Of a stretch of 64,000 nt of DNA, positions 45,486 through 54,419 are shown in pieces. The notes beneath the pieces were generated by a model. That model was not told the origin of the DNA and ran no database searches. It was given only the letters and a program-made list of their open reading frames with translations. How positions within the stretch are numbered: the first letter of the stretch is position 1; each line of letters begins with the position of its first letter. The translations under genes were made by a program, and so were the position numbers. The stretch comes from Prolixibacter bellariivorans ATCC BAA-1284. Lineage in GTDB: Bacteria; Bacteroidota; Bacteroidia; Bacteroidales; Prolixibacteraceae. The DNA is taken from positions 248,001 through 312,000 of the forward strand of contig NZ_JHXO01000001.1 of assembly GCF_000621705.1 (NCBI RefSeq), in the 5' to 3' direction.

Positions 45486-46091
45486 ATGTTCTCAGGAATC
45501 GTCGAAGGAATGGGCACCGTGGTGGCCATCGATAAAGAACAGGAAAATGTTCATCTTACACTGGAGTGTGACTTTGTTAATGAATTGAAGATCGATCAAA
45601 GTCTCTCACATAACGGAGTTTGTCTCACGGTAGTGAAAAGGACCGATAAGACTTATACGGTGACTGCTATTAAGGAGACGCTTTTAAAATCGAATCTGGG
45701 CTTGCTGAAAGTCGGTGATAAGGTTAACCTGGAACGCAGCATGCCGATTAACGGACGGCTGGACGGGCACATTGTTCAGGGGCATGTCGATCAGACCGCT
45801 GTTTGTCAGAAAGTAGAAGAAGCTGACGGAAGCTGGTATTATACTTTCACTTACGATTTCGATATTGCGAAAGCACGACAAGGCTACATGACGGTCGAAA
45901 AAGGTTCGGTATGTGTGAACGGTGTCAGTCTCACGGTGGTGAATGCAAAGGATAATAGTTTCCAGGTGGCAATAATTCCTTATACACAGGAACACACAAA
46001 CTTCCATACCTTTGAACCGGGTTCGGTCATAAACATCGAATTCGATATTATTGGAAAATATTTAAGCCGGTTGAATACGTATAACCAATAA
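45486..46091 (+). CDS. ribE: Riboflavin synthase, alpha subunit
   Basis: Dismutates two lumazines into riboflavin. The 201 residues form two similar lumazine-binding barrels: MFSGIVEGMG opens the first (1-97) and IVQGHVDQTA, then VEKGSVCVNGVSLTVV the second (98-190), echoing SHNGVCLTVV in the first. It is divergent from osmC. I saw no FMN riboswitch in the 104-bp upstream gap; TACCTTCG at 45454-45461 is a one-mismatch -7 box. Confidence 0.95.
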   Translation: MFSGIVEGMGTVVAIDKEQENVHLTLECDFVNELKIDQSLSHNGVCLTVVKRTDKTYTVTAIKETLLKSNLGLLKVGDKVNLERSMPINGRLDGHIVQGHVDQTAVCQKVEEADGSWYYTFTYDFDIAKARQGYMTVEKGSVCVNGVSLTVVNAKDNSFQVAIIPYTQEHTNFHTFEPGSVINIEFDIIGKYLSRLNTYNQ

Positions 46092-46112
46092 CCGACTGCA
46101 AAAATACAGATG

Positions 46113-46141
46113 AAAAGCCCGTGAAAAGCGGGCTTTTTTTG
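46113..46141 (+). terminator. Terminator after ribE
   Basis: AAAAGCCCG (46113-46121) pairs with CGGGCTTTT (46129-46137), with a further T-run. Confidence 0.9.
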
Positions 46142-46553
46142 TGGACTTAGGTGAAGGTAGTTTTCTGATTTTTAGTGCAAAAAAAAGGTTGCAACTCGTG
46201 CAACCCCTTTTGTGTATTTAAGGACAACATGTTCTTCTGGGAATTGGGAAAATGGAAAAAGAATAACAAAGTTTGCCCTTAAAATGCCTGCTTTTAAAAT
46301 CTTCTGCAAAGTAGTAGTTCTACGAGATCTAACCAAATTTTTTTATTAACATTTGTTGCGTTCATATCTGCTTTCTGCTTCTCATAAGGTGCTGGATGTC
46401 TTATATGATTGGCAGTAATTAACGGGAGCATTTCAAACAGCAATAGTTTTTATGTTCATACATATAAAATTGCATGTTTCAATCACCCAATTACGGCAAT
46501 GTTGTATACTGATTGTGGCTGAAAAATAGTAACTTGAATATCGAAGATAAGTT
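46142..46553. other. Intergenic region with an orphan minus-strand terminator-like hairpin
   Basis: No ORF of note. GGTTGCA (46187-46193) and TGCAACC (46199-46205) form a hairpin with loop ACTCG. Read on the minus strand it is followed by eight T, the form of an intrinsic terminator, although no minus-strand gene lies upstream in this gap. The remaining 350 bp are AT-rich; I found no exact promoter on either strand. Confidence 0.4.
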
Positions 46554-47237
46554 ATGTCTCTCGTTAACGATTTCATATCACTTTTCTTTCCCCGATTATG
46601 TGCCGGCTGTGGCGAACCTCTGGTTCACGGCGAGGAGGAGGTATGTATTCGCTGCCTTGCCGATCTTCCCCGAACGGGATTTGCCCGATTTACTGATAAC
46701 AAAGTGGCGCAGGTTTTTTGGGGACGCATTCCGCTCGAACATGCTGTTTCACTTTGTTATTTCGAAAAGGGTAGCCGGTTGCAGAAAATGTTTCACCGGA
46801 TGAAGTACCAGCGAGAACCCGGAGTTGGTAAAGTGCTGGGAAGGGAACTTGGACTCGAATTGTTCTCCAGCTCCATGTTTGAAACACTGGATGCTGTTAT
46901 ACCGGTTCCTTTGCATCCGAAGAAACAAAAGAAACGGGGTTATAACCAAAGTGAATACATTGCTAATGGTATCAGTGAGGTGATGAATATTCCGGTTATT
47001 ACCGATGCACTGATCCGGAATGTGCACACATCATCACAAACCCGCAAGAGCCGTTACAACCGGTGGGAAAATGTGGAAGGTATTTTTCAGGTGGCAAATC
47101 CGGAAAAGCTGAAAGACCTGCATTTGATGGTAGTCGATGATGTGGTGACTACCGGTGCTACCCTGGAGGCTTGTTGTGTGCCATTACTGAAGGTTCCGGG
47201 TGTGAGAGTCAGCATTGCGACTTTGGCATGCGCTTAA
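46554..47237 (+). CDS. comF: ComF-family amidophosphoribosyltransferase-like protein
   Basis: A 227-residue ComF protein, in other bacteria required for natural DNA uptake as a partner of helicase ComFA and PriA. An N-terminal zinc ribbon (CAGC at 16-19, CIRC at 31-34), the GYNQSEYIANGI segment (about 130) and the PRPP-binding-like loop VVDDVVTTGATL (about 191-202) are present. It overlaps the stop of ubiX on the other strand by 4 bp. No other competence gene is nearby. Confidence 0.92.
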   Translation: MSLVNDFISLFFPRLCAGCGEPLVHGEEEVCIRCLADLPRTGFARFTDNKVAQVFWGRIPLEHAVSLCYFEKGSRLQKMFHRMKYQREPGVGKVLGRELGLELFSSSMFETLDAVIPVPLHPKKQKKRGYNQSEYIANGISEVMNIPVITDALIRNVHTSSQTRKSRYNRWENVEGIFQVANPEKLKDLHLMVVDDVVTTGATLEACCVPLLKVPGVRVSIATLACA

Positions 47238-47809
47238 TGGCCCGAATCTCCCGGCCACCGGTAACTGTCAAGTTTGAGTCCCGCCAAATCGATTACCCGG
47301 TTAATCACAGTTGAGGCAGCCTCCTCGAGAGTCTCGGGGCGGCTGTAAAATGACGGACTTGCCGGACAAATAATAGCCCCGGCCTCAGTCAGGCGCGTCA
47401 TATTTTGCAGGTGAATAAGACTGTAAGGGGTTTCACGGGGAACAACAATAAGTTTTTTACGCTCTTTCAACATCACATCGGCAGCTCGTGTGACCAGGTC
47501 GTCTGAAACACCTGCTGCAATTCTGCCTAATGTTCCCATCGAGCAGGGTACAATGAGCATGGCATCATAGCCCGCTGAACCAGAGGCAAAGGGTGCGTAA
47601 AAGTTACTTTTCTGATATTCAAGAAAAGGATATTCCAGAGTGGGTGGTTCACTGTTCAGCTCGTACGACCAGATGTCGCGTGCGTTCGAGGACATAACAA
47701 CACCGCAGGATTCGATTTGATCTTTGATGCTTTCCAGTTTCTTCAGCAATGTTGCTGCGTAAATCGAGCCACTTGCTCCGGTAATGGCAACCACCAGTTT
47801 TTTTCTCAT
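47234..47809 (-). CDS. ubiX: UbiX-family flavin prenyltransferase
   Basis: Makes prenylated FMN, the cofactor of UbiD-type decarboxylases. The FMN-binding motif AITGASGSIYAA (8-19), the PCSMGTLGRIAAG segment (about 86-98) and RETPYSLIHLQNMTRLTEAGA (landmark about 122-142) are intact in 191 residues. UbiD is not in this window. Its C-terminal codons overlap those of comF. Confidence 0.93.
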   Translation of the reverse strand: MRKKLVVAITGASGSIYAATLLKKLESIKDQIESCGVVMSSNARDIWSYELNSEPPTLEYPFLEYQKSNFYAPFASGSAGYDAMLIVPCSMGTLGRIAAGVSDDLVTRAADVMLKERKKLIVVPRETPYSLIHLQNMTRLTEAGAIICPASPSFYSRPETLEEAASTVINRVIDLAGLKLDSYRWPGDSGH

Positions 47810-47904
47810 TATATTTTTTATTCTTTTCCGGTTAACCGGGAAAGTGTTTACAGAAGAAACGAAAGATAAGGGATAAATGTTTCTTTAGGATATAGATGAC
47901 AAAC

Positions 47905-48513
47905 TTACCAGTCGATTTGGTAAAAAAGTGTAGTGGTGATGGCTTGGCTATATTGGTCATCGCGTATGTACACGAGCGATTGTCCGGGTAAATCCCGGAT
48001 AGAGGTTAACGAAACAGCATAACGGATATCGACTTGTAACTTGGGGCGGACATTGAAGCGTGCTCCTGCCAATACATCCCAGGTATTTTCTTTAAATGGT
48101 AACGTTTCCTGTGGGGGCAAATCTCCGTAATTGTCGAATTCACGTGAGTTGACTAACCGGTTGTACGACAATCCGGCTAGTACAGAAAGCCAGCCTTCTG
48201 CTCTGTACCCAATGATTACAGGCATTTCGACGTATCCGAGACGCATGACATATTTTCGTAATTCGCCTGTTTTCGGATTCGGATTCATCCGGCTTCCTTT
48301 TTGGGTATATTTGAGTTCCATCCCACTCCAGAGTTTGGGCTTCAGGTCAATTTGGACCCAACCTCCTGCTACAATTCCCGCTTTGTTGAAGCCTGCGGAT
48401 AGATCCCCTTCCACCTGAGTGGCATTCAGGCCTCCCTGCAGACCACCATAAAACTTCTGCGCATATAGAAGTGATGGGGACAGAAATAAAATAATAACGA
48501 ATAGCTTTTTCAT
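47905..48513 (-). CDS. Small outer membrane beta-barrel protein (porin family)
   Basis: A 202-residue exported protein with signal peptide 1-18 (ends LLYAQ) and about eight predicted amphipathic strands: FYGGLQGGLNATQVEGD, GMELKYTQKGSRM, YVEMPVIIGYRAEGWLSVLAG and a C-terminal TTLFYQIDW. This is the PorT-like/OmpA-barrel form abundant in Bacteroidota. Function unknown. It is preceded by the sirtuin gene with a 23-bp gap and may share its transcript. Confidence 0.8.
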   Translation of the reverse strand: MKKLFVIILFLSPSLLYAQKFYGGLQGGLNATQVEGDLSAGFNKAGIVAGGWVQIDLKPKLWSGMELKYTQKGSRMNPNPKTGELRKYVMRLGYVEMPVIIGYRAEGWLSVLAGLSYNRLVNSREFDNYGDLPPQETLPFKENTWDVLAGARFNVRPKLQVDIRYAVSLTSIRDLPGQSLVYIRDDQYSQAITTTLFYQIDW

Positions 48514-48536
48514 CTATCGGGATAATTGCCTGTTTT

Positions 48537-49226
48537 TCACAGACCTTTTTGTTTCAGTATTCTTTTCAGTTCGGTGATTCCTGTGCCTGCTTTCATGTCA
48601 ATAACGTGTACCTCAGGTGAAACCTGAAATGGAGGATTGGGATCAATTAAAAAAATCGGCACGTTTTCACGAGTATAATTCAGTAGTCCTGCTGCCGGGT
48701 ATACATTTAATGATGTGCCTACGACCACCATTATATCAGCCGATTCAACAATAGCTACAGCTTCAGGGATTGCCCTGACGGGTTCGCCAAACCACACAAC
48801 GTGCGGACGGAGCTGACTTCCTTTCTCACAAGAGTCTCCCAGTTTAAGTTCCCAGTTGTCGAGCTCGTAAACCAGCGCTTCATCAATTGTGCTGCGCGCT
48901 TTCTTTAATTCGCCGTGCAAATGGAGGACTTTCCGGGAACCAGCCCGTTCGTGCAAGTCATCGACGTTTTGTGTAATGATTTGAACATCGTATTCATTCT
49001 GCATTTGCGCCAAAACTTTATGCCCGGCATTCGGCTCACATTCAAATAGTTGTTTTCGGCGTTCGTTATAAAACCGGAGCACCAATTCCGGATTTTTATG
49101 CCAGGCTTCCGGACTTGCGACTTCTGTAACATCGTACTGATCCCACAAACCTCCCATTTCCCGGAAGGTCCTAATTCCGCTTTCAGCTGAAATACCGGCA
49201 CCTGACAAAACTACCAATCGCTTCAT
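48537..49226 (-). CDS. cobB: Sir2-family NAD-dependent protein deacylase, zinc-less class III type
   Basis: Removes acyl groups from protein lysines with NAD. NAD-binding motifs GAGISAESGIRTFR (9-22), TQNVDDLHERAG (about 93-104), catalytic His in VLHLHGEL (about 110-114) and VVGTSLNVYPAAGL are intact in 229 residues. The two CxxC pairs that usually bind the structural zinc are missing: the region reads KKARSTIDEAL and LGDSCEKGSQLRPH, with one Cys only. FYNERR (about 51-56) supplies the Tyr-x-x-Arg pair typical of desuccinylases such as SIRT5, so succinyl or malonyl groups are the likely substrates. Confidence 0.9.
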   Translation of the reverse strand: MKRLVVLSGAGISAESGIRTFREMGGLWDQYDVTEVASPEAWHKNPELVLRFYNERRKQLFECEPNAGHKVLAQMQNEYDVQIITQNVDDLHERAGSRKVLHLHGELKKARSTIDEALVYELDNWELKLGDSCEKGSQLRPHVVWFGEPVRAIPEAVAIVESADIMVVVGTSLNVYPAAGLLNYTRENVPIFLIDPNPPFQVSPEVHVIDMKAGTGITELKRILKQKGL

Positions 49227-49426
49227 TAGTAGGATAACTCTTTAGTTTAATTGTTCGTATGAAATGAGCATGATCCTGGAAACACGAATTGAAATGACTA
49301 TTTCCAATCATGCGAATTCCATGTGGCAATTAAAAAAATAAACACATGAAAATATACGAATAAAGAGTGAAACGACTGTACCAATCCATTATTTCGATAC
49401 CTTGTTATAGTTCTAATTTGTTCTGT

Positions 49427-50176
49427 ATGACAGAAAAAACAAATGATCCATACGCTGAAATAGATAAAGCATTTTTTGCTGATGGATACCGGTTGGCCGC
49501 AAGTAATCTGGATGACAAGCTTGCAAAGAATTCACTCCTGATGCATTTGAACACGCAATACAGCGTAATCGATAGTCTGTTGGACGCTTTTCAACATAAG
49601 GTGGTAGCAAGTGGTGCCCGTATTGATTGCCGGCTTGGTTGTTCGTGGTGTTGTCATCAACAGGTTTTAGTCATGCCGGCCGAAATGCTGTTAATAGTAG
49701 ATTTTATAGAGAAGAATTTTGATAAAGAGACAAAAGGAGCAATTCTCCGTCGTGCAGTTGACAAGGATGAGAACGTGAAAAAGCTGTCGCCTGAAAAGGT
49801 TTTGCTGGCAAAAATTCCGTGTCCATTGCTTCGTGACGGAAGTTGCAGTGTTTATCAGGTTCGTCCGATGGCTTGTAGGATTTATCTATCGTCAAATGTG
49901 GACAGTTGTTTTCAGGAATTTCATCATCCAGAGAAACCAGACATCTTTCCTGAATTGTTCGATTTTCCACTTCACGCCGGACGGATGTTGAATGGTGGAT
50001 TGATTCACTACCTGAAAGAGAAAGGGATTTCGATATATGAAAATCGGCTGGAGAAGATCCTCCGTTTGCTATTGACCGAACCGGATAAAGGAACAAAGTG
50101 GTTGATGGGTGAGGAAGATTTTAGCGATGGATACGAACAGGTGGAAGACATTGTCAGACTTAGGGAAAAGCCATAA
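49427..50176 (+). CDS. YkgJ-family cysteine cluster protein
   Basis: A 249-residue protein with the CxxxC-type metal or Fe-S cluster motif: RLGCSWCCHQQ (about 66-75), IPCPLLRDGSCSVYQVRPMACR (Cys at about 128, 136 and 145) and VDSC. Members are often annotated as Fe-S or zinc binding and related to methyltransferase or glycosylase operons, but have no firm function. The ATG at 49427 (MTEKTNDPYAE) is preferred over an upstream GTG at 49367 because the extra 20 residues look like leader sequence. It converges on the RRM gene. Confidence 0.85.
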   Translation: MTEKTNDPYAEIDKAFFADGYRLAASNLDDKLAKNSLLMHLNTQYSVIDSLLDAFQHKVVASGARIDCRLGCSWCCHQQVLVMPAEMLLIVDFIEKNFDKETKGAILRRAVDKDENVKKLSPEKVLLAKIPCPLLRDGSCSVYQVRPMACRIYLSSNVDSCFQEFHHPEKPDIFPELFDFPLHAGRMLNGGLIHYLKEKGISIYENRLEKILRLLLTEPDKGTKWLMGEEDFSDGYEQVEDIVRLREKP

Positions 50177-50177
50177 A

Positions 50178-50204
50178 AAAAAGCGGGCATTGCCCGCTTC
50201 CTTT
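50178..50204. terminator. Bidirectional terminator between the cysteine cluster and RRM genes
   Basis: AGCGGGC / GCCCGCT around ATT (50183-50199), flanked by A-runs and T-runs on both sides, so it works for both convergent genes. Confidence 0.88.
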
Positions 50205-50618
50205 TTAGTACCTTCTGTCGGAGCGACGGTTGAAATCTCTGTTTCCACCATCCCGATTAAAATCTCTGTTTCCACCCTCGCGGCGGTAACCTCCTTCACG
50301 GCGATAACCACCACCGCCACCGCCACCGCGGTTGCCTCCGTCGCGACGAAAATCACGGCGCTCTTCACGTCCGCCTTCACGGGGGGCTGATTTCTTAACG
50401 ATAATAGTGCTACCCTGAAGCTCTGAATCGTTCAATTCACTGATTGCTTCATAAGCCTCGGGGTCGTTAGGCATTTCAACAAATCCATATCTTTTGGAGT
50501 TCCCGGTTTCCCGGTCAAAGATAACTTTGGCGTAAGCAACTTCGCCATAATGTGAAAAAAGATTCTCAAGGTCTTCGCTTGTAGTCTCGGAGCTAAGCTT
50601 TGCTACAAAAATGTTCAT
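50205..50618 (-). CDS. RRM-domain RNA-binding protein with Gly/Arg-rich tail
   Basis: A 137-residue RNA-binding protein. One RNA recognition motif (1-80) has RNP2 MNIFVAKL and RNP1-like KRYGFVEM (about 42-49); residues 84-137 are a tail of Gly, Arg, Asn and Asp repeats (RREGGYRREGGNRDFNRD), resembling eukaryotic RGG proteins and cyanobacterial Rbp proteins. Bacteroidota use such proteins as abundant RNA chaperones or post-transcriptional regulators. A minus-strand -7 box, TACTTTTG, at 50738-50731 predicts a leader of about 105 nt. It lies 3.4 kb from the small RNA array rich in GTTAG, a possible ligand (inference only). Confidence 0.92.
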   Translation of the reverse strand: MNIFVAKLSSETTSEDLENLFSHYGEVAYAKVIFDRETGNSKRYGFVEMPNDPEAYEAISELNDSELQGSTIIVKKSAPREGGREERRDFRRDGGNRGGGGGGGYRREGGYRREGGNRDFNRDGGNRDFNRRSDRRY

Positions 50619-50730
50619 GATAAATAAAAATTATTAAATAAATAAAAGGGTGATGAACGCGGTAGAAGAGAGACAAGCAAAGCAAGACATCTTTCTATTA
50701 ACTCACTGAACTTATTTCTAATCTATAGAT

Positions 50731-50738
50731 CAAAAGTA
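50731..50738 (-). promoter_or_regulatory. -7 element of the RRM gene
   Basis: TACTTTTG on the minus strand matches TAnnTTTG; the -33 position reads TTGG. The predicted leader is about 105 nt and AT-rich near the start codon. Confidence 0.45.
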
Positions 50739-50860
50739 ACCTAAAAATTTCAGATTGATACCAACCTTGGGTAAAGATTTTTTCAATTATGTGTTAATTA
50801 ACAATTGTATAGAATAATTTTCAAATCAACCCGATACAGGTTCAAACCATCAATTTTCAT

Positions 50861-50868
50861 TACTTTTG
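50861..50868 (+). promoter_or_regulatory. -7 element directly before dnaG
   Basis: TACTTTTG ends only four bases before the dnaG ATG. With the usual 4-7 base distance to the start site, the mRNA would begin at or next to the start codon (leaderless). The -33 position reads GGTTC, not TTTG. Confidence 0.4.
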
Positions 50869-50872
50869 CTCC

Positions 50873-52840
50873 ATGATTGATCAGGGTACCATACAACGCA
50901 TTTTAGACAGTTCAGAAATTGTTGATGTCGTTGGAGATTTTGTGACGCTTAAGCGACGCGGAACCAATTTTATTGGCTTGTGCCCTTTCCATAACGAGAA
51001 GACACCTTCGTTTAATGTTTCTCCTTCCAAAGGAATATATAAGTGCTTTGGTTGCGGAAAAGGCGGAAGTGTGGTCAATTTTGTGATGGAGCACGAGCAC
51101 CTTTCTTATGTGGAGGCCCTGAAGTGGTTGGCGAAAAAGTACAGTATCGAGGTGAATGAACGGGAAGAAACGCCCGAAGACATTAAAGCGCGGAACGATC
51201 GGGAGAGCCAGATGATCGTCACCTCTTTTGCTCAAAAATATTTTACAAGCCAGCTTTGGGACAGCAACGAGGGCCGGATTGCTGCATTGGGCTATTTTCG
51301 CGAACGCGGATTGCGTGATGACATGGTTCGGAAATTTGAACTGGGTTATTGTCCGGCCGGGAACGATAATTTTACTCAGGAGGCGTTGAAGGCCGGTTAC
51401 GAGATGAAGTTCCTGGAAAAGACGGGCCTCACAATCAAACGGGAAGACTGGATTCGGGACAGGTTTAGCGGGCGTGTGATGTTTCCCATTCACGGCGTAT
51501 CGGGCCGGGTAATTGCTTTTGGTGGACGAACGCTTTCGCAGGATAAAAAAATTGCCAAATACCTGAACTCGCCGGAATCGGATATTTATCACAAAAGCCG
51601 GGTATTGTATGGGATTTACCAAGCGAAACGCAGTATCATACAAAATGATAAGAGTTACCTGGTGGAAGGATACACCGATGTCATTGCAATGCATCAGTCG
51701 GGAATTGAGAATGTAGTGGCTTCGTCGGGCACTTCGCTCACGACAGATCAAATACGGTTGATTCGTCGGTTTACCAATAACATCACCATTATTTATGATG
51801 GTGACCAGGCCGGTATCAAAGCATCTCTGCGAGGAATCGATTTGGTGCTGGAAGAAGGTGTGAATGTCAAAGTCCTTCCTTTACCGGAAGGAGAAGATCC
51901 CGATTCTTTTTCACGTTCTATGAGTTCTTCCGAATTGCAGCAATATATCACCGAAAATGAAACGGATTTCATCAAGTTTAAAACGCAGCTGTTATTGGAA
52001 GGGACCGAAAACGATCCGATTACGCGTGCCCGTTTGACGACCGATATTGTACGTTCTGTTTCGGTTATCCCAGACGGAATTGTTCGGGCGGAATATTTGA
52101 AAGAGTGTAGCCGCCTGATGAATGTACGCGAGGAGGTGCTTTATGAAGAGTTGAGGAAGCTGAAACGCAAGCGCGATGATGAGATGTTCCGGCGGGAACA
52201 GCGAGACCAGGTTCGTCGCGAAAATATTCCGGAAGCTCCTCCGGTTGTTGAAGTAAAGAAGGAGGCTGGTCCGGTCAATAATCCGTGTGCCATCGAAGAG
52301 CGCGAAGTGTTGCGCATGATGCTGAAGTACGGCGATCAGAAACTCTTCGAGGTGGAGAACGATGAAGGCGAAAGCGAAGTAATTACCGTAGCCGATTATT
52401 TCCTATCGGAACTGCAAGCCGATGGCATCGAATCGGTCGATCCGGTTAACAGGAAAGTGTTCGAGGAGTGTGATGAACACTTTGGTGAAGAGGGGTTTGA
52501 CCCGTTGCGCTACTTCGTTCAACATCCCGATTCATCTGTCAGTCAGCTTTGTTCAAATATCCTTTCGGAAAAATATACTGAAAGTCAGTTTTGGAAAAAG
52601 CAGGGAAGTTATGTCGAAGAGGAGCCTGATATTTTGTATGTGTTAGTGCCCCGGATATTACAGGAATATAAACTCCGGATGGTGCGTTTTTTAACCAATC
52701 AGGCATTTGATGAGATGAAGGATGCTGCTAAAAGTGATAATTTTGAACGAATTGCCGATTTGCAACGCAATATTCAGAATCTGAAACAGGTAGAGAAGGA
52801 ATTGTCTGATAAGCTCGGAAAAAGAACAATTAATTTTTGA
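50873..52840 (+). CDS. dnaG: DNA primase
   Basis: Synthesises RNA primers at the replication fork. The zinc-binding domain (1-100) shows CPFHNEKTPSF (37-47) and CFGCGKGG (58-65). The core has EGYTDVIAMHQ (about 264), the TOPRIM acidic residues in IYDGDQAG (about 305-312) and DPDSF. The C-terminal region (about 460-655) should be the DnaB-binding helical bundle. Length 655 is normal for Bacteroidota. It is followed by a dehydrogenase gene that probably shares the transcript. Confidence 0.97.
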   Translation: MIDQGTIQRILDSSEIVDVVGDFVTLKRRGTNFIGLCPFHNEKTPSFNVSPSKGIYKCFGCGKGGSVVNFVMEHEHLSYVEALKWLAKKYSIEVNEREETPEDIKARNDRESQMIVTSFAQKYFTSQLWDSNEGRIAALGYFRERGLRDDMVRKFELGYCPAGNDNFTQEALKAGYEMKFLEKTGLTIKREDWIRDRFSGRVMFPIHGVSGRVIAFGGRTLSQDKKIAKYLNSPESDIYHKSRVLYGIYQAKRSIIQNDKSYLVEGYTDVIAMHQSGIENVVASSGTSLTTDQIRLIRRFTNNITIIYDGDQAGIKASLRGIDLVLEEGVNVKVLPLPEGEDPDSFSRSMSSSELQQYITENETDFIKFKTQLLLEGTENDPITRARLTTDIVRSVSVIPDGIVRAEYLKECSRLMNVREEVLYEELRKLKRKRDDEMFRREQRDQVRRENIPEAPPVVEVKKEAGPVNNPCAIEEREVLRMMLKYGDQKLFEVENDEGESEVITVADYFLSELQADGIESVDPVNRKVFEECDEHFGEEGFDPLRYFVQHPDSSVSQLCSNILSEKYTESQFWKKQGSYVEEEPDILYVLVPRILQEYKLRMVRFLTNQAFDEMKDAAKSDNFERIADLQRNIQNLKQVEKELSDKLGKRTINF

Positions 52841-52922
52841 ACTCATTGAGATACCGATTGGTTATCTCAAAACCACATACGATCTTTGTGGTTTGTTTCC
52901 TTTATATAAAAAGAATTCGTTA

Positions 52923-53951
52923 ATGATATATGTAACTGGGGGGACCGGAATGCTGGGAGCTCATTTGCTTTATCGCCTGACAAAATCGGGCTACCAGGTA
53001 AGAGCATTGAAGCGTGAAACCAGCAACCTGAACCAGATAAAAAAAATATTTTCTTATTATAGTTCCGAAGAAGAAGCGGAACAGCTTCTGGCAAAAATTG
53101 AGTGGGCAGATGGCGACTTGCTTGACCGCGATTCTATCAAGTTGCATCTGAAAGGTGTTAATTTCATTATTCACGCTGCTGCGATGGTTTCCTTCAGTCG
53201 AAGGGATCGTAATGCAATGTTGCACAATAACGTGGAGGGAACCGCGAATTTGGTTGATTTAGCCAGAGAATCAGGAATCAGCCGTTTCTGTCATGTAAGT
53301 TCTACTTCGGCGCTGGGAAATCCGCCCGAAGGTGTACCTGCTTCCGAAGAGCATGTTTGGAATAACAGCCGGAAACGCACCGCTTACGGCAAGAGTAAAT
53401 TCCTTTCCGAAATGGAGGTTTGGCGTGGTATGAACGAAGGAATGGAGGTGCTGATTGTGAATCCGGGGGTGATTATCGGTCCAGGCAATTGGGATACGGG
53501 TAGTCCCCAACTTTTCAAAACGATATGGAACGGATTTCAGTTTTATACCGAAGGAGGAACCGGTTTTGTTGATGTCCTTGATGTGAGTGAGGCCATTGTA
53601 TCAATGATAGATCAGCCACAATGGGAAATCGTCAGGAATCAACGATATGTGTTGGTGGCCCGGAATGTGAAGTTCCGCGAGTTCTTTAATCTGGTTGCTG
53701 ATGATCTGGGTAAAAAGAGACCGACTATTCCTGTGGGCGATTGGCTTTTGGCGATTGCGTGGCGACTTGCCCTTGTTGTCTCTTGGTTCAGTTCTTCCAG
53801 ACCTGCGATTACCCGCGATAGTGTCAATGGTTCAAACCAAATGAGTGATTATGATGGTTCTCATATAACCCGTATGATTCCTTTTCAATACCGTACTATT
53901 GAGGAAAGTGTGGGCAGAGTTGCAAAAATATTTCTGAATGAGCATCGCTAA
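52923..53951 (+). CDS. NAD(P)-dependent epimerase/dehydratase family protein
   Basis: A 342-residue short-chain dehydrogenase of the extended type. The dinucleotide-binding motif is TGGTGMLGAHL (5-15); the catalytic pair is YGKSK (about 157), with Ser in VSSTSALG (about 125). It resembles dihydroflavonol reductase and sugar epimerase relatives, and its substrate is unknown. The ATG at 52923 places the Rossmann strand at the very start, as usual; an upstream TTG adds ten unlikely residues. The small RNA array begins just after its stop. Confidence 0.85.
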   Translation: MIYVTGGTGMLGAHLLYRLTKSGYQVRALKRETSNLNQIKKIFSYYSSEEEAEQLLAKIEWADGDLLDRDSIKLHLKGVNFIIHAAAMVSFSRRDRNAMLHNNVEGTANLVDLARESGISRFCHVSSTSALGNPPEGVPASEEHVWNNSRKRTAYGKSKFLSEMEVWRGMNEGMEVLIVNPGVIIGPGNWDTGSPQLFKTIWNGFQFYTEGGTGFVDVLDVSEAIVSMIDQPQWEIVRNQRYVLVARNVKFREFFNLVADDLGKKRPTIPVGDWLLAIAWRLALVVSWFSSSRPAITRDSVNGSNQMSDYDGSHITRMIPFQYRTIEESVGRVAKIFLNEHR

Positions 53952-54036
53952 GCTAATTTTCAACTGAGAGATTTGGTTAAGGATATTTAAGGACACTTGA
54001 ATTTACTTAACAGAATAATGCCTCATCTTTGTTCCT

Positions 54037-54128
54037 AAGGAAGAGCAAGTTTTTCATTGATATGTTAGAGTTAGTTGGTTTAATCAGTTAGGTTTTACAA
54101 AGCCGGGTTCTCAGCCCGGCTTTTTTTT
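54037..54128 (+). ncRNA. Small RNA unit 1
   Basis: Predicted 92-nt transcript. -7 box CATCTTTG at 54024-54031, TTAACAG at 54007-54013. It has GCAAGTTTTTCAT at 54045, a 29-nt C-free stretch (54056-54084) and terminator GCCGGG/CCCGGC (54102-54120) with eight T. Diverged from units 2-4 in the middle but with the same landmarks. Confidence 0.65.
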
Positions 54129-54202
54129 AACAGCTATAAGGTTTAACTTTCTTTAATACCTGTTCGAATCAGTTAACAGAAAAAACGGACATCTTTGTCA
54201 AC

Positions 54203-54297
54203 AGGAAAAGCAAGTTTTTTCATAGGAATCTTTAAGTTAGGTTAGTTTGGTTTAGTTAGGTTAGAAAAAGTCGGGAACACAGCCCGACTCTTTATTT
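54203..54297 (+). ncRNA. Small RNA unit 2
   Basis: Predicted 95-nt transcript. -7 box CATCTTTG at 54190-54197, TTAACAG at 54173-54179. C-free tract at 54231-54271 with four GTTAG/TTTAG motifs. Terminator AGTCGGG/CCCGACT (54269-54289), tail CTTTATTT. Confidence 0.7.
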
Positions 54298-54419
54298 ATG
54301 TGATAAGTATTCGTGCCCTTCTTATCGGAACATTTCGTATTCTCTACTTACCATAAGGTTTAACTTTCTTTAATACCTGTTCGAATCGGTTAACAGAAAA
54401 AACGGGCATCTTTGTCAAC

